A stretch of 64,000 bases of DNA. It comes from Desulfurococcales archaeon (GTDB lineage: Archaea > Thermoproteota > Thermoprotei_A > Sulfolobales > Desulfurococcaceae). A model generated the notes under the pieces. The model saw only the letters and a list, made by a program, of their open reading frames with translations, was not told the origin of the DNA and made no database searches. Positions 1 to 7,477 of the stretch are shown here, piece after piece. Made by a program: the position numbers and the translations under genes. How positions within the stretch are numbered: position 1 is the stretch's first letter; every line of letters starts with the position of its first letter. The DNA is taken from positions 29,140 to 93,139 of the forward strand of contig JALVYU010000030.1 of NCBI GenBank assembly GCA_027022365.1, read 5' to 3'.

Positions 1-1106
1 CTCATTATCTTTGTCGAGTCCTTGTCTACAATGAGTACCTCCTGGCCTCCATCCCCATTTATGTCAGGGAGAACAACTGGTTGTCCATAACCTATCGACT
101 TAACTGATCGCCAGAACCACCCAGTGACGATGTCGTATATTTTGACGTCCCCTGTAGAATTGAATACTAGGAGTTTATCTAAGGTTACCAGAATATCTAC
201 CGGACCAGCGAGGCTTTTCTCGTAGAGTTCACGGTAGACGCCCATCAGGTATGCATGAACACTATATGTTTCCCTGCCTAGAAGCGATAATGTCTTCTCA
301 ACAATCAAGGCCAATACTCTGTTGCCATGATCGACAAGGATGGTCTTATCTGGGAGAGCATTTGTCAGTGTTAGGCCCATCTTATAGTTGCCGTAAGATA
401 GGCTGATCCTTGAGATGAAACGTGCCCTGACCTCGTCTTCGTGGACGACAATTGTTTCCGTCGAGCCCTGCGATAACGTGGGTGTTTCCACCCATGGGTT
501 TATTGTTGGTACGGGAGCGTTAACCGCTAGGTACGCTGTGCCTTCATCGAATATTATCTCGGTGCTATTGTTTTTGAGGCTCCACTCAAGTATTATCGTT
601 GAGAAGTTTTCATCGAGAATATCGAGTCTATAAAAATAATAAACTATTGTGTCATTGATTAGCTCGAACCCCCTTGATAACCTGTACCCGCTAGGTATGC
701 GTATTTCCCTACCTGCGTAACTGGTACCATTTATCCATAGATAAGGCCTTGCATAAATGGTTTCATTGTCCCGGGTATACGTTATGATCAGTAATGCAGG
801 AGCAGTATTGTTAAATCCTATGGTGAAGTTCACGTGGCTTCTCGTGGTTAGATTATAGATAAGCTTGTTTAATACAGGATCATATATTATGACCTGGTTC
901 TTAGAACCTACTATAATATAATATGTATTATTGGTTCTGATAACGTTACCATAACCACTTGTACCACTGATTTTTAGCCCATGTATTTTCCTGAGAAGAT
1001 AGAAGCCGGGCGGCGTGATCGGCTGGGCTTGAATAGGGGTGGGAAGGACTAGTAGGTGTGACAGAATGATCGCAAGTGCGAGTATTAATAACAATCGCTG
1101 TATCAA
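1..1106 (-). CDS. Secreted surface protein, 3' end beyond window
   Basis: An open frame runs without a stop from a TTG at 1106 down to base 1, so about 368 residues are visible and the C-terminus is missing. The N-terminus (MIQRLLLILALAIILSHLL, then a Pro/Thr/Gln region) is a signal peptide. The mature part is rich in Asn, Thr and Tyr, as in exported crenarchaeal proteins. Near the truncated end is a DINGDGGQEVLI stretch, which resembles the Ca-binding DxNxDG loop of FG-GAP/VCBS-type beta-propeller repeats. No enzyme family is recognised. No ATG or GTG lies in frame just upstream of the TTG. Function is unknown; a cell-surface or binding role is inferred. Confidence 0.6.
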   Translation of the reverse strand, partial: MIQRLLLILALAIILSHLLVLPTPIQAQPITPPGFYLLRKIHGLKISGTSGYGNVIRTNNTYYIIVGSKNQVIIYDPVLNKLIYNLTTRSHVNFTIGFNNTAPALLIITYTRDNETIYARPYLWINGTSYAGREIRIPSGYRLSRGFELINDTIVYYFYRLDILDENFSTIILEWSLKNNSTEIIFDEGTAYLAVNAPVPTINPWVETPTLSQGSTETIVVHEDEVRARFISRISLSYGNYKMGLTLTNALPDKTILVDHGNRVLALIVEKTLSLLGRETYSVHAYLMGVYRELYEKSLAGPVDILVTLDKLLVFNSTGDVKIYDIVTGWFWRSVKSIGYGQPVVLPDINGDGGQEVLIVDKDSTKIM

Positions 1107-1158
1107 CGCATGTGCACCGGGATAAAGATAGACTAGACCAGGATTAAAAACAAGTCTG

Positions 1159-2478
1159 CTATCTCGTTAAAAGGTGGAAGCCGAGAGACGTTCTTCTTTT
1201 CCTCTTGAATAGCTTCATGGTAAATATCTTTTCCGTCCCTATGATCCTGGATGCGATGTATAGTACTATGATGGCGTAGGCCCACGAGGAGAAACCAGCC
1301 ACTAGCTGAGCAGTATAATTACCGGCCAGGCCGAGACTAAGTATGAATACAAGGTTAGCAAACGGAATAGCCGCTATGGCTGTCTGCTGTATAGGGCTCA
1401 TGCTTGTTATATCTAGGAATAAGCCGATGAAGATTGACAGCATTAGTGGTGCAATAATGTATCCACTAATTATCTGTGCGCTCCTAACATCGTCCACAAA
1501 CATTGCTAGTAGAAGAGCTACTCCTAGGGCTAGGAAGAGCGTGCCGAACCCAGCTATGACCAGGACTGCCGGGGTCTGCACCCCCACAGCTTTTACTAGT
1601 GCTGATAAAGCGATTGACGAGGATGCACTACTGTTTGTTGCACCGAGGCTTGACATCTGGGAGAAGTACCAGGCCATTATGGCGAAGTATGCTCCGCCAC
1701 CTATTAGGCTAACTATGAATGCAGCGGTTACTTTCGCGGCGATGAGGCTGAACCGGCTAAGAGGAAGGGTTAGTAGGGTCTCCAGCATCTTCTGTTCTTT
1801 TTCAACAGCGATACTCGTAGCTGATAGCTGGGCTACGAAGCCTGCGAGTAATCCTATTATTAAGGGTACGAAGAGGCCGAGCATAAGCAGTGGCCCGGTC
1901 ACTTGTGACGGTTCAATATTCTTTATAATGATATTCCCGATAACAATGTTGCTTGTACTGTTCACGGGGGAAGACACGTACTCCGGCGATAGCCCGGCTT
2001 TCTCAAGGATCTGCTTTGACAACATGTCGGAGTACTGACGTATTATTCCATAAACCTTGTATCCCATCATCATACTTGTGAAGCTGATCCCCCTGATCTT
2101 ATAGTATACCTGGAGATACGCCGTGTATCCTCTGGTCAGGTTTTCGGAGAACCCTTTCGGGATAACTAGGATGCATAAGGCATTATCGTAGTTCTTTATG
2201 GCGGAGTCTATATCGTTGTATCTGGTCACAGTGTATTTATGGCTTGTCAAGTAATTGATGAAGTTCTCCGCCCAATACCCATGATCTAGATCAACTAATA
2301 ATATTTCGCCGCCCGGCTTCATCGCCTGCTTCACGGCCTGCGTTGTCATTGCACCCATAATACCGTACATCAATCCCGTTAGGACTACTGGGACAATAAT
2401 CATAGTTATTAGTATCTTGGGATCACGGATAATGCTCTTCATCTCCTTAATGAATATGGTTAAGAACGCGCTCCTCAT
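1159..2478 (-). CDS. ABC-2 type exporter permease
   Basis: Membrane subunit of an ABC exporter, 439 residues. One membrane helix at about residues 18-40 is followed by a large extracytoplasmic domain (about 45-200), then five or so hydrophobic helices in the C-terminal half. This is the NatB/ABC-2 layout (helix, big loop, helix bundle). The stretch EKEQKMLETLLTLPLS near residue 230 is the conserved cytoplasmic ABC-2 signature. The start overlaps the stop of the ATPase gene by 4 bp, so the two are translationally coupled. Substrate is unknown; export of a drug, sodium or peptide would fit the family. The divergent PadR gene suggests induction by a toxic ligand. Confidence 0.88.
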   Translation of the reverse strand: MRSAFLTIFIKEMKSIIRDPKILITMIIVPVVLTGLMYGIMGAMTTQAVKQAMKPGGEILLVDLDHGYWAENFINYLTSHKYTVTRYNDIDSAIKNYDNALCILVIPKGFSENLTRGYTAYLQVYYKIRGISFTSMMMGYKVYGIIRQYSDMLSKQILEKAGLSPEYVSSPVNSTSNIVIGNIIIKNIEPSQVTGPLLMLGLFVPLIIGLLAGFVAQLSATSIAVEKEQKMLETLLTLPLSRFSLIAAKVTAAFIVSLIGGGAYFAIMAWYFSQMSSLGATNSSASSSIALSALVKAVGVQTPAVLVIAGFGTLFLALGVALLLAMFVDDVRSAQIISGYIIAPLMLSIFIGLFLDITSMSPIQQTAIAAIPFANLVFILSLGLAGNYTAQLVAGFSSWAYAIIVLYIASRIIGTEKIFTMKLFKRKRRTSLGFHLLTR

Positions 2479-3218
2479 ATCTCCTCGCCTCCAACGATCT
2501 TCGCGAAAACCTCCTCTAGGTTCTCCGCCCCATACATACTCTTGAGCTCGGCCGGTGAGCCCTCGGCGACGATGCGGCCCTCATGTATTATGCCGACACG
2601 ATCGCAGAGGTACTCCACCTCCAGCATGTTGTGGCTGCTCAGTAAGACCGTTACGCCGTATTCTCTCGTGTATTTCTTGATGATTCTCCTCACCCTCGTC
2701 GAGTTTATAACGTCGAGCCCGCTTGTGGGCTCATCTAGGATTGCCAGTTTTGGATGTACCATGAGTGTCTTGGCGATCAGAAGTCTCCTCAGCATCCCCT
2801 TGCTGTAGGTCTTGATCTTGTCCTTGATCCTCATCCCGAGACCACTGATCTTCCATGCCTCCTGGATCATCCGCCTCTTCTCCTGCTCGTCCTCAGCGTA
2901 AAACGAGGCTATGAAGTCTAGGAACTCCAGGCCTGACAAGTATTTATATGCTCCCGCTTCTTCGGGTAGGTAAGCTATGAGTCTCCTGACTTTCTCCGGC
3001 TCGCTCTTCACATCATATCCGTAGATCCTCGCCGTCCCGCTCGTCGGCTCAAGGATGGTGGCGAGTATTCTGAGGGTTGTTGTTTTGCCTGCTCCATTCG
3101 GGCCTATTAGCCCGTATATCTCACCCTCTTCCACGGTAAAGCTAAGGCCTTTCAGCGCCTCTTTTCCGCCAGGATACACTTTATGTAGGTCGTTGACCTC
3201 TACTACTTGTGTGGGCAA
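2475..3218 (-). CDS. ABC exporter ATP-binding subunit
   Basis: Nucleotide-binding subunit of the exporter, 247 residues. Walker A is GPNGAGKTT at 39-47, the ABC signature is the variant YSKGML (about 139-144) and Walker B is LAILDEPTSGLD. This DrrA/NatA/CcmA-type ATPase hydrolyses ATP at the cytoplasmic face to drive the permease encoded just downstream (4-bp overlap). The promoter faces the PadR gene across 85 bp containing an inverted repeat. A similar ATPase-permease pair lies at 47749-50052, and the two ATPases share the same YPGG and GEIYGLIGPNGAGK stretches, so they are paralogues. Confidence 0.93.
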   Translation of the reverse strand: MPTQVVEVNDLHKVYPGGKEALKGLSFTVEEGEIYGLIGPNGAGKTTTLRILATILEPTSGTARIYGYDVKSEPEKVRRLIAYLPEEAGAYKYLSGLEFLDFIASFYAEDEQEKRRMIQEAWKISGLGMRIKDKIKTYSKGMLRRLLIAKTLMVHPKLAILDEPTSGLDVINSTRVRRIIKKYTREYGVTVLLSSHNMLEVEYLCDRVGIIHEGRIVAEGSPAELKSMYGAENLEEVFAKIVGGEEI

Positions 3219-3246
3219 GCCTTATTACACCTTGATCACAAACTGT

Positions 3247-3265
3247 TACCTCGGAGTCAGAGGTA
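3247..3265. promoter_or_regulatory. Candidate PadR operator
   Basis: Perfect inverted repeat TACCTC-N7-GAGGTA lies between the divergent ABC ATPase and PadR starts, upstream of an AATATATAAAC TATA-like box (about 3280-3290) for the PadR gene. PadR-type dimers bind such dyads. Assignment to this regulator is inferred from position. Confidence 0.45.
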
Positions 3266-3303
3266 TTATTTCAAACATCTAATATATAAACTCTGCTCAA
3301 CCA

Positions 3304-3669
3304 GTGATCATAATGGACAGGGAGAAAATCAAGCAAAGAATACTGAGAGATCTACGGCTAGGACTATACAAGTTGATAGTACTCAGTATCATCTACAAAT
3401 ACGGGCCTATACACGGCTATAACCTAAGGAAGAAGATCGAGGAATTATCCCGCGGACTACTAAAGCCCAGCGAGAGCACAGTATACGATACACTCAAAAA
3501 GCTGGAAAAACTCGGATTAATCGAGAGCTACTGGGTTGCATCATCTGGGTATCCAATGAAAAAGTACTACCGTGTAAAGGCTGAAAACCAAGAACTTATT
3601 ATAGAAATAATCCGTGAAGCCCTCAAAGAGGGGGAGATCATAAGTAGGATACTCCGTGATATACCATGA
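3304..3669 (+). CDS. PadR-family transcriptional regulator
   Basis: A 121-residue winged-helix repressor. The hallmark PadR segment GPIHGYNLRKKIEELS (about 34-49) is followed by the recognition helix around SESTVYDTLKKLEKLGLIE and a wing ending in KKYYRV. The last 20 residues would form the dimerisation helix. Start could be GTG 3304 or ATG 3313. It is divergent from the ABC exporter, the usual arrangement for PadR/LmrR control of efflux pumps. Its stop overlaps the start of the DUF1648-type gene by 4 bp, so the two are co-translated. Confidence 0.9.
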   Translation: MIIMDREKIKQRILRDLRLGLYKLIVLSIIYKYGPIHGYNLRKKIEELSRGLLKPSESTVYDTLKKLEKLGLIESYWVASSGYPMKKYYRVKAENQELIIEIIREALKEGEIISRILRDIP

Positions 3670-4506
3670 CGGATCAAGTTAGTCTAGTCCTGGATATATA
3701 CGTGGCCATATTCGTGATAGCGGGTTTAATAACAATAATTATCGGCTTATATGGAAAAGTCACGCCGTTCCTAGGGCTGAGAATAGGCTATATTTATGTG
3801 TCTAGGAGGCTATGGCGAAAATACAATATCGTCACGGGAATCTCGTCGATAATCTATGCACTAATACTCTACATTATATCTATATGGTTCAACAACATAT
3901 TACTTATCATGATATCTCCGCTACCCTACCTAGCATTACTCCTCATAATAGTTTTCATGGCCGAGCGGGAAGCCGAGCGAGAAAGCCTCAGGACACCGCA
4001 GGAGACCAGGGGAATAGAGTTCAAGAAAGGATTCAGGACGGCTATTCCAGCTATAATTATAAGCCTTATTGCATACGTTTCCTCTATAGCATACATTATT
4101 CTATCATACCCGCTTCTCCCATCCAGAGTTGCATCGCATTTCGGCCCAGGAGGACAACCAGATGGCTTCATGGCTAAGAATGCCCTACTATTAACGAGTT
4201 TCCTAGCAATACTTGTGCTCGCAGCTATAACCTTCTTCCTAGCCTATTTGGGCATCAAAAAACCGGAGGCCTTACATGAAATGGGACGCGACAGTGAAGA
4301 CCGTGGATGCTCTCTTCGTATTCCTAGCATACATCAACGTGATCGTATCTCTAGCCCTTGTAGACACAGTATACTATAACCTAGAGGGAAAACACCTTCT
4401 GCCGTCTGGAGCAGCAGTATACTTGTTCGTGCTACCAACAATAGTATTCCTAGCTATAACCTTCTACTACGTTGTGAAAGGATACCAGAAGCCCTATCTA
4501 CCCTGA
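3666..4506 (+). CDS. DUF1648-type membrane protein with an apparent frameshift
   Basis: Two overlapping frames seem to be one gene. Frame 1 (3666-4379) encodes three or four membrane helices and, at about residues 160-180, the DUF1648 signature LPSRVASHFGPGGQPDGFM. After YLGIKK it degenerates into an Arg/Ser-rich tail. A second frame (ATG 4276 to 4506, 76 residues) supplies two more helices and ends KGYQKPYLP. The switch coincides with a run of six A at 4257-4262; removing one A would join the frames into about 280 residues. Either this is a real or sequencing frameshift, or there are two overlapping genes. It is coupled to the PadR gene by a 4-bp overlap. SdpI/DUF1648 proteins are linked to immunity or membrane stress in bacteria; the role here is unknown. 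Confidence 0.65.
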
Positions 4507-5270
4507 CCACGTACATCCACGACGAACTTCCTACTATAACGTAGTATCCACCTAGTACCATGACCAAGCTTCAACCCGCTAATGACCTTCTCGGGATCCA
4601 TGACATAGCATCCCGCTATACGGGTAATCCCTGTATCCTTGAGAAAAACCGGGTGAAGCTGAGCCGTCGGGCCGACAAGCACTTTCTCTCTTGCTCTACT
4701 GGTCATGCTCAGTACATAGTCCATCGAGCCATTAACCAGCGCCGAGCCTGTAATGAACACTATGTCGGCGCGGCTCCCCATGAATGATATATATGTCCCC
4801 GGCAACGAATCACTTCTCCTACAAGGATCATCCTCGAGGACAAGTACCTCCCGGGCCCTGCCGCGGACACGCTCAACCAGCGGCCTAATGTCGCCGATAA
4901 ATAAGACTACGTCTTCATCACTGATGTCTACTGCATCCGATGCATCAACATCATTGTCTAGATCAATAGGGCCCGTTTTATCGTATAGGTACTGAGAATA
5001 CGTGTTGAGCAACGCAAATCCGATCTGCCGCTCATATGGTTCACTTGATAGGATATATTTCACTAGATCCGCCGGGTTAATGAATTCAATATTAGGTGGT
5101 CTCCTACGGAGATGATCGGTAAACGTGTGTGATAATCCAAGATACTCCTTAGCCCCTATTCTTACTAGGGCATAAGTGTATCTAAGACAGATACATGCAT
5201 CGATAATTTCTATAGGCGTGTGTTCATATGCTTGCTCTATATTTTTCACCAGACGATCATAAAACTTCAT
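4494..5270 (-). CDS. DUF364/DUF4213-type putative metal-chelation protein
   Basis: A 258-residue protein. The N-terminal half (DACICLRYTYALVRIG, then GLSHTF) resembles the enolase-like DUF4213 domain, and the C-terminal half is Rossmann-like (VVLFIGDIRPLVERV, later DIVFITGSALVNGSMDYVL and KVLVGPTAQLHP) as in DUF364, the putative heavy-metal-chelation family. The reaction is not established for the family; association with metal or cofactor metabolism is known only from context in other genomes. It converges with, and overlaps by 13 bp, the end of the DUF1648-type gene. It stands alone on this strand with a 430-bp non-coding region upstream. Confidence 0.75.
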   Translation of the reverse strand: MKFYDRLVKNIEQAYEHTPIEIIDACICLRYTYALVRIGAKEYLGLSHTFTDHLRRRPPNIEFINPADLVKYILSSEPYERQIGFALLNTYSQYLYDKTGPIDLDNDVDASDAVDISDEDVVLFIGDIRPLVERVRGRAREVLVLEDDPCRRSDSLPGTYISFMGSRADIVFITGSALVNGSMDYVLSMTSRAREKVLVGPTAQLHPVFLKDTGITRIAGCYVMDPEKVISGLKLGHGTRWILRYSRKFVVDVRGQGR

Positions 5271-5702
5271 TATGGCGCCACCATTCGTTGATTGGCCGTG
5301 CTAACCTAAATGCGTATCTCGGCGGAAAAACTATAAAATCTTATAATGCAGGCTTGATTCTCCATATATAGAGTCTCATCTGGATATATCGGATACTACT
5401 TTGTTGCTCCCGAGAAAAAAGCATGATGCACCATTTATTAGGTTAGATCAGGCTGGCGCCTAAGAATACGATAAAATGTAGCCGCTCTAATGACAAAAAC
5501 AACAAGGAGCAAGGGTCCGTGCCCGCTTACTGCTTTTCTCGGCATCGCCCTATGAAGGGGGCTTCCATCCCGGGTTCCTCTTCATCCCATGTAGGATAAA
5601 ACGACATAATAGTTAATCAAGGTTTCTTATTAAGGAGAAAATGATGAGTAGGTATGAAGGTAATAAGATAAAAGAAAAAATAACAGTACTAGGTATTTAG
5701 CC
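5271..5702. other. Non-coding stretch with GC-rich structured core
   Basis: No credible gene over 432 bases. Most of it is AT-rich promoter and spacer DNA, but about 5505-5600 is distinctly GC-rich and can fold (GCCC 5547-5550 with GGGC 5559-5562). Read on the minus strand this core looks like the right end of an IS200/IS605 element (see separate entry). An ATGATGA at about 5640 could be a C box, but no matching D box follows. Confidence 0.5.
5505..5600 (-). mobile_element. Possible decayed IS605/TnpB right end
   Basis: On the minus strand, 5585-5550 reads MKRNPGWKPPS then TAG. A short K/R-N-P...KP tail directly followed by a structured GAAGCCCCC...AGGGCG region is, from memory, typical of archaeal TnpB C-termini running into the guide-RNA scaffold and element end. 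The rest of tnpB is absent: upstream in this frame a TAA occurs after about 20 codons. This is either a fossil or a chance resemblance, and it rests on pattern recall rather than alignment. Confidence 0.3.
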
Positions 5703-6056
5703 TTATTTTTCGCTTGTGTATTCCTTTATGGCTTTCTCGACGAGCTGAACATATGCAAGAGCAGGTCCGCCGTTCATAACTACTGCTACCCATGACGCCT
5801 CCATGATTTCCTCCGGTGTAGCGCCAGCTTCAAGTGCTGATTTAACATGGAGTGCTATGCACCATTTACAGTGGGCGACAACACTTAACGCCACAGCTAT
5901 AAGCTCCTTGGTCTTGGTATCTAATGCTCCGGGCTTATTAACTGTCTGGAGGAGATTAAGGAACGCTCTCGTCTGGTCTGGAAATTCTTTAAGCCATTTC
6001 TTGAAGGATTCTTGAAACTCCTGGCTAAGCTCTCGCATCAAGCCCGATTCACCCAT
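5703..6056 (-). CDS. Carboxymuconolactone decarboxylase / AhpD-like protein
   Basis: A 117-residue all-helical CMD-family protein. The AhpD-type redox motif C63-KW-C66 with H70 (AHCKWCIALH) is intact, followed by the family segment ALEAGATPEEIMEASWVAV. Such proteins form oligomers and act as peroxidase or disulfide reductase partners; here a role in peroxide or alkylhydroperoxide defence is inferred. Length fits the single-domain family. It is divergent from the mre11 operon, whose promoter lies in the 96-bp gap. Confidence 0.88.
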   Translation of the reverse strand: MGESGLMRELSQEFQESFKKWLKEFPDQTRAFLNLLQTVNKPGALDTKTKELIAVALSVVAHCKWCIALHVKSALEAGATPEEIMEASWVAVVMNGGPALAYVQLVEKAIKEYTSEK

Positions 6057-6091
6057 TTATGAATATAAAGAAATAGAACATTATAAGCATT

Positions 6092-6142
6092 AATTTTTAT
6101 ACCAAACTATATAGTATGGGTATGCGGCTCGTTTAAGGAGGT
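6092..6142 (+). promoter_or_regulatory. Promoter and ribosome site of the mre11 operon
   Basis: An AT-rich TATA-like box, AATTTTTATACC, lies near 6092-6103. A strong Shine-Dalgarno TAAGGAGGT at 6134-6142 sits 10 bases before the TTG start of mre11, and it decides that start. Confidence 0.55.
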
Positions 6143-6152
6143 TTAACCCGGT

Positions 6153-7472
6153 TTGCTGATCGCGCATCTAGCAGATACACATCTCGGTAAGAAACAATAC
6201 CACTTAGAGTGGAGGGAACAAGATTTCTATGATGCTTTCACATATGCTATCGAGCAGGCAATAAGCGAACACGTTGATGCGATCATTATTTCCGGCGATA
6301 TGTTCGACACATACAAACCACCTAACCGGGCAATAAAAATCGCCCGTGATACTCTTAAGAGAGCAGCGGACAAGGGGATCAAAATATACAGTATCCTCGG
6401 CGAACACGATACCCCCAAGACAAGGGACTATCCACCACAAGTACTAGTTCCCGAGATCAGGCTTCTCGGCATAAACGATTACATGGATATCATTGAGAAG
6501 GATGGGGCAAAGTACACGATAGCTGGAATAATACATCATCCCCCGACACAGAGGGGGCTAGCGAACCTGAAGAAAAAGATTAAACAAATAGCGGTTGATG
6601 CTGAGGGCAAAACCTTACTCATGCTCCACCAGACAATAATCAATTTCTTCAAGCTCGAGAGGGGTCTGGAGATACACGAGATACCCGAGAACATAAGCTA
6701 TGTCGCCATGGGCCACCTGCACTGGAGAAAACTATACCGTAGAAGCAATGGCCAACTCATAGCATATCCAGGAAGCCTCGAGATAACGAGCGTGGACGAT
6801 ATAGATGATTGGAAGAAAAACGGTAAAGGCTTCTACATAGTTGACCTGTCGGGAGACCGGCCGGAGGCCGACAAGATAGATGTTCCGGTCACGCCACAGG
6901 AGAAAATAGTGCTCGAATACCCCAAGCACAGGATAATGCTTGCAAAGATTATGCCTGAGCTCCGAAAACACGCGGAAAGCGGCAAGCTGATCATCCACGT
7001 AATCCTTCATTTACCCAGGAAGCTTGAAGCCTCGCCGGAGACAGAGATAAGACAGATCATATCCAGGGAGCTGGGCGGAATAGAAAAACTACACATAACG
7101 TGGACGAGGAGATACATCGGCGAGGAAGACGAGAAAGCAATAGAGGAGCAGCTCGAAGAACAAGACCCCAAAGAGATAGAGAAGAGTGTTATCTCGATAA
7201 TTCTGGCCGACAACAAAGAGCCAGACAAGGAACACTTGGAACTAGCAGAGACAATAGTAGCGCTCAAAGACATGCTCGCCAACGACGACCTCATCAACGC
7301 GCAGCACCTAGTCGAAGAGATAGCGAGACACGAGTACTGGCTAAGAAAGATCAGGCTCCCTCAAGCCACGATAATCACAGTAACCAAGACCATTACCAGT
7401 ACAAGGACGAGTAGGCCTAGAGAGGCGTCTAGGAAGCCTATGAGGCTAGACGAGTTCCTAAGAGGAGGATAA
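6153..7472 (+). CDS. mre11: Mre11 nuclease
   Basis: DNA double-strand-break end-processing nuclease, 439 residues, partner of Rad50. Phosphoesterase motifs: D8 and H10 in LADTHLG, GDMFD with D49, GEHD at 83-86, a LHQT segment, and MGHLH. The motif normally written GNHD here carries Glu instead of the metal-site Asn. The C-terminal third would hold the capping and Rad50-binding helices; the last 15 residues (RKPMRLDEFLRGG) form a basic tail. TTG start chosen from the strong ribosome site 10 bases upstream. First gene of a four-gene operon; rad50 begins 5 bases after its stop, and the rad50 ribosome site (GAGGAGG) lies in the last mre11 codons. Confidence 0.97.
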   Translation: MLIAHLADTHLGKKQYHLEWREQDFYDAFTYAIEQAISEHVDAIIISGDMFDTYKPPNRAIKIARDTLKRAADKGIKIYSILGEHDTPKTRDYPPQVLVPEIRLLGINDYMDIIEKDGAKYTIAGIIHHPPTQRGLANLKKKIKQIAVDAEGKTLLMLHQTIINFFKLERGLEIHEIPENISYVAMGHLHWRKLYRRSNGQLIAYPGSLEITSVDDIDDWKKNGKGFYIVDLSGDRPEADKIDVPVTPQEKIVLEYPKHRIMLAKIMPELRKHAESGKLIIHVILHLPRKLEASPETEIRQIISRELGGIEKLHITWTRRYIGEEDEKAIEEQLEEQDPKEIEKSVISIILADNKEPDKEHLELAETIVALKDMLANDDLINAQHLVEEIARHEYWLRKIRLPQATIITVTKTITSTRTSRPREASRKPMRLDEFLRGG

Positions 7473-7477
7473 ACACC

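Noticed and set aside
5638..5700. C/D-box small RNA starting at ATGATGA
   Set aside because: No CTGA D box or internal C'/D' boxes follow within a usual distance.
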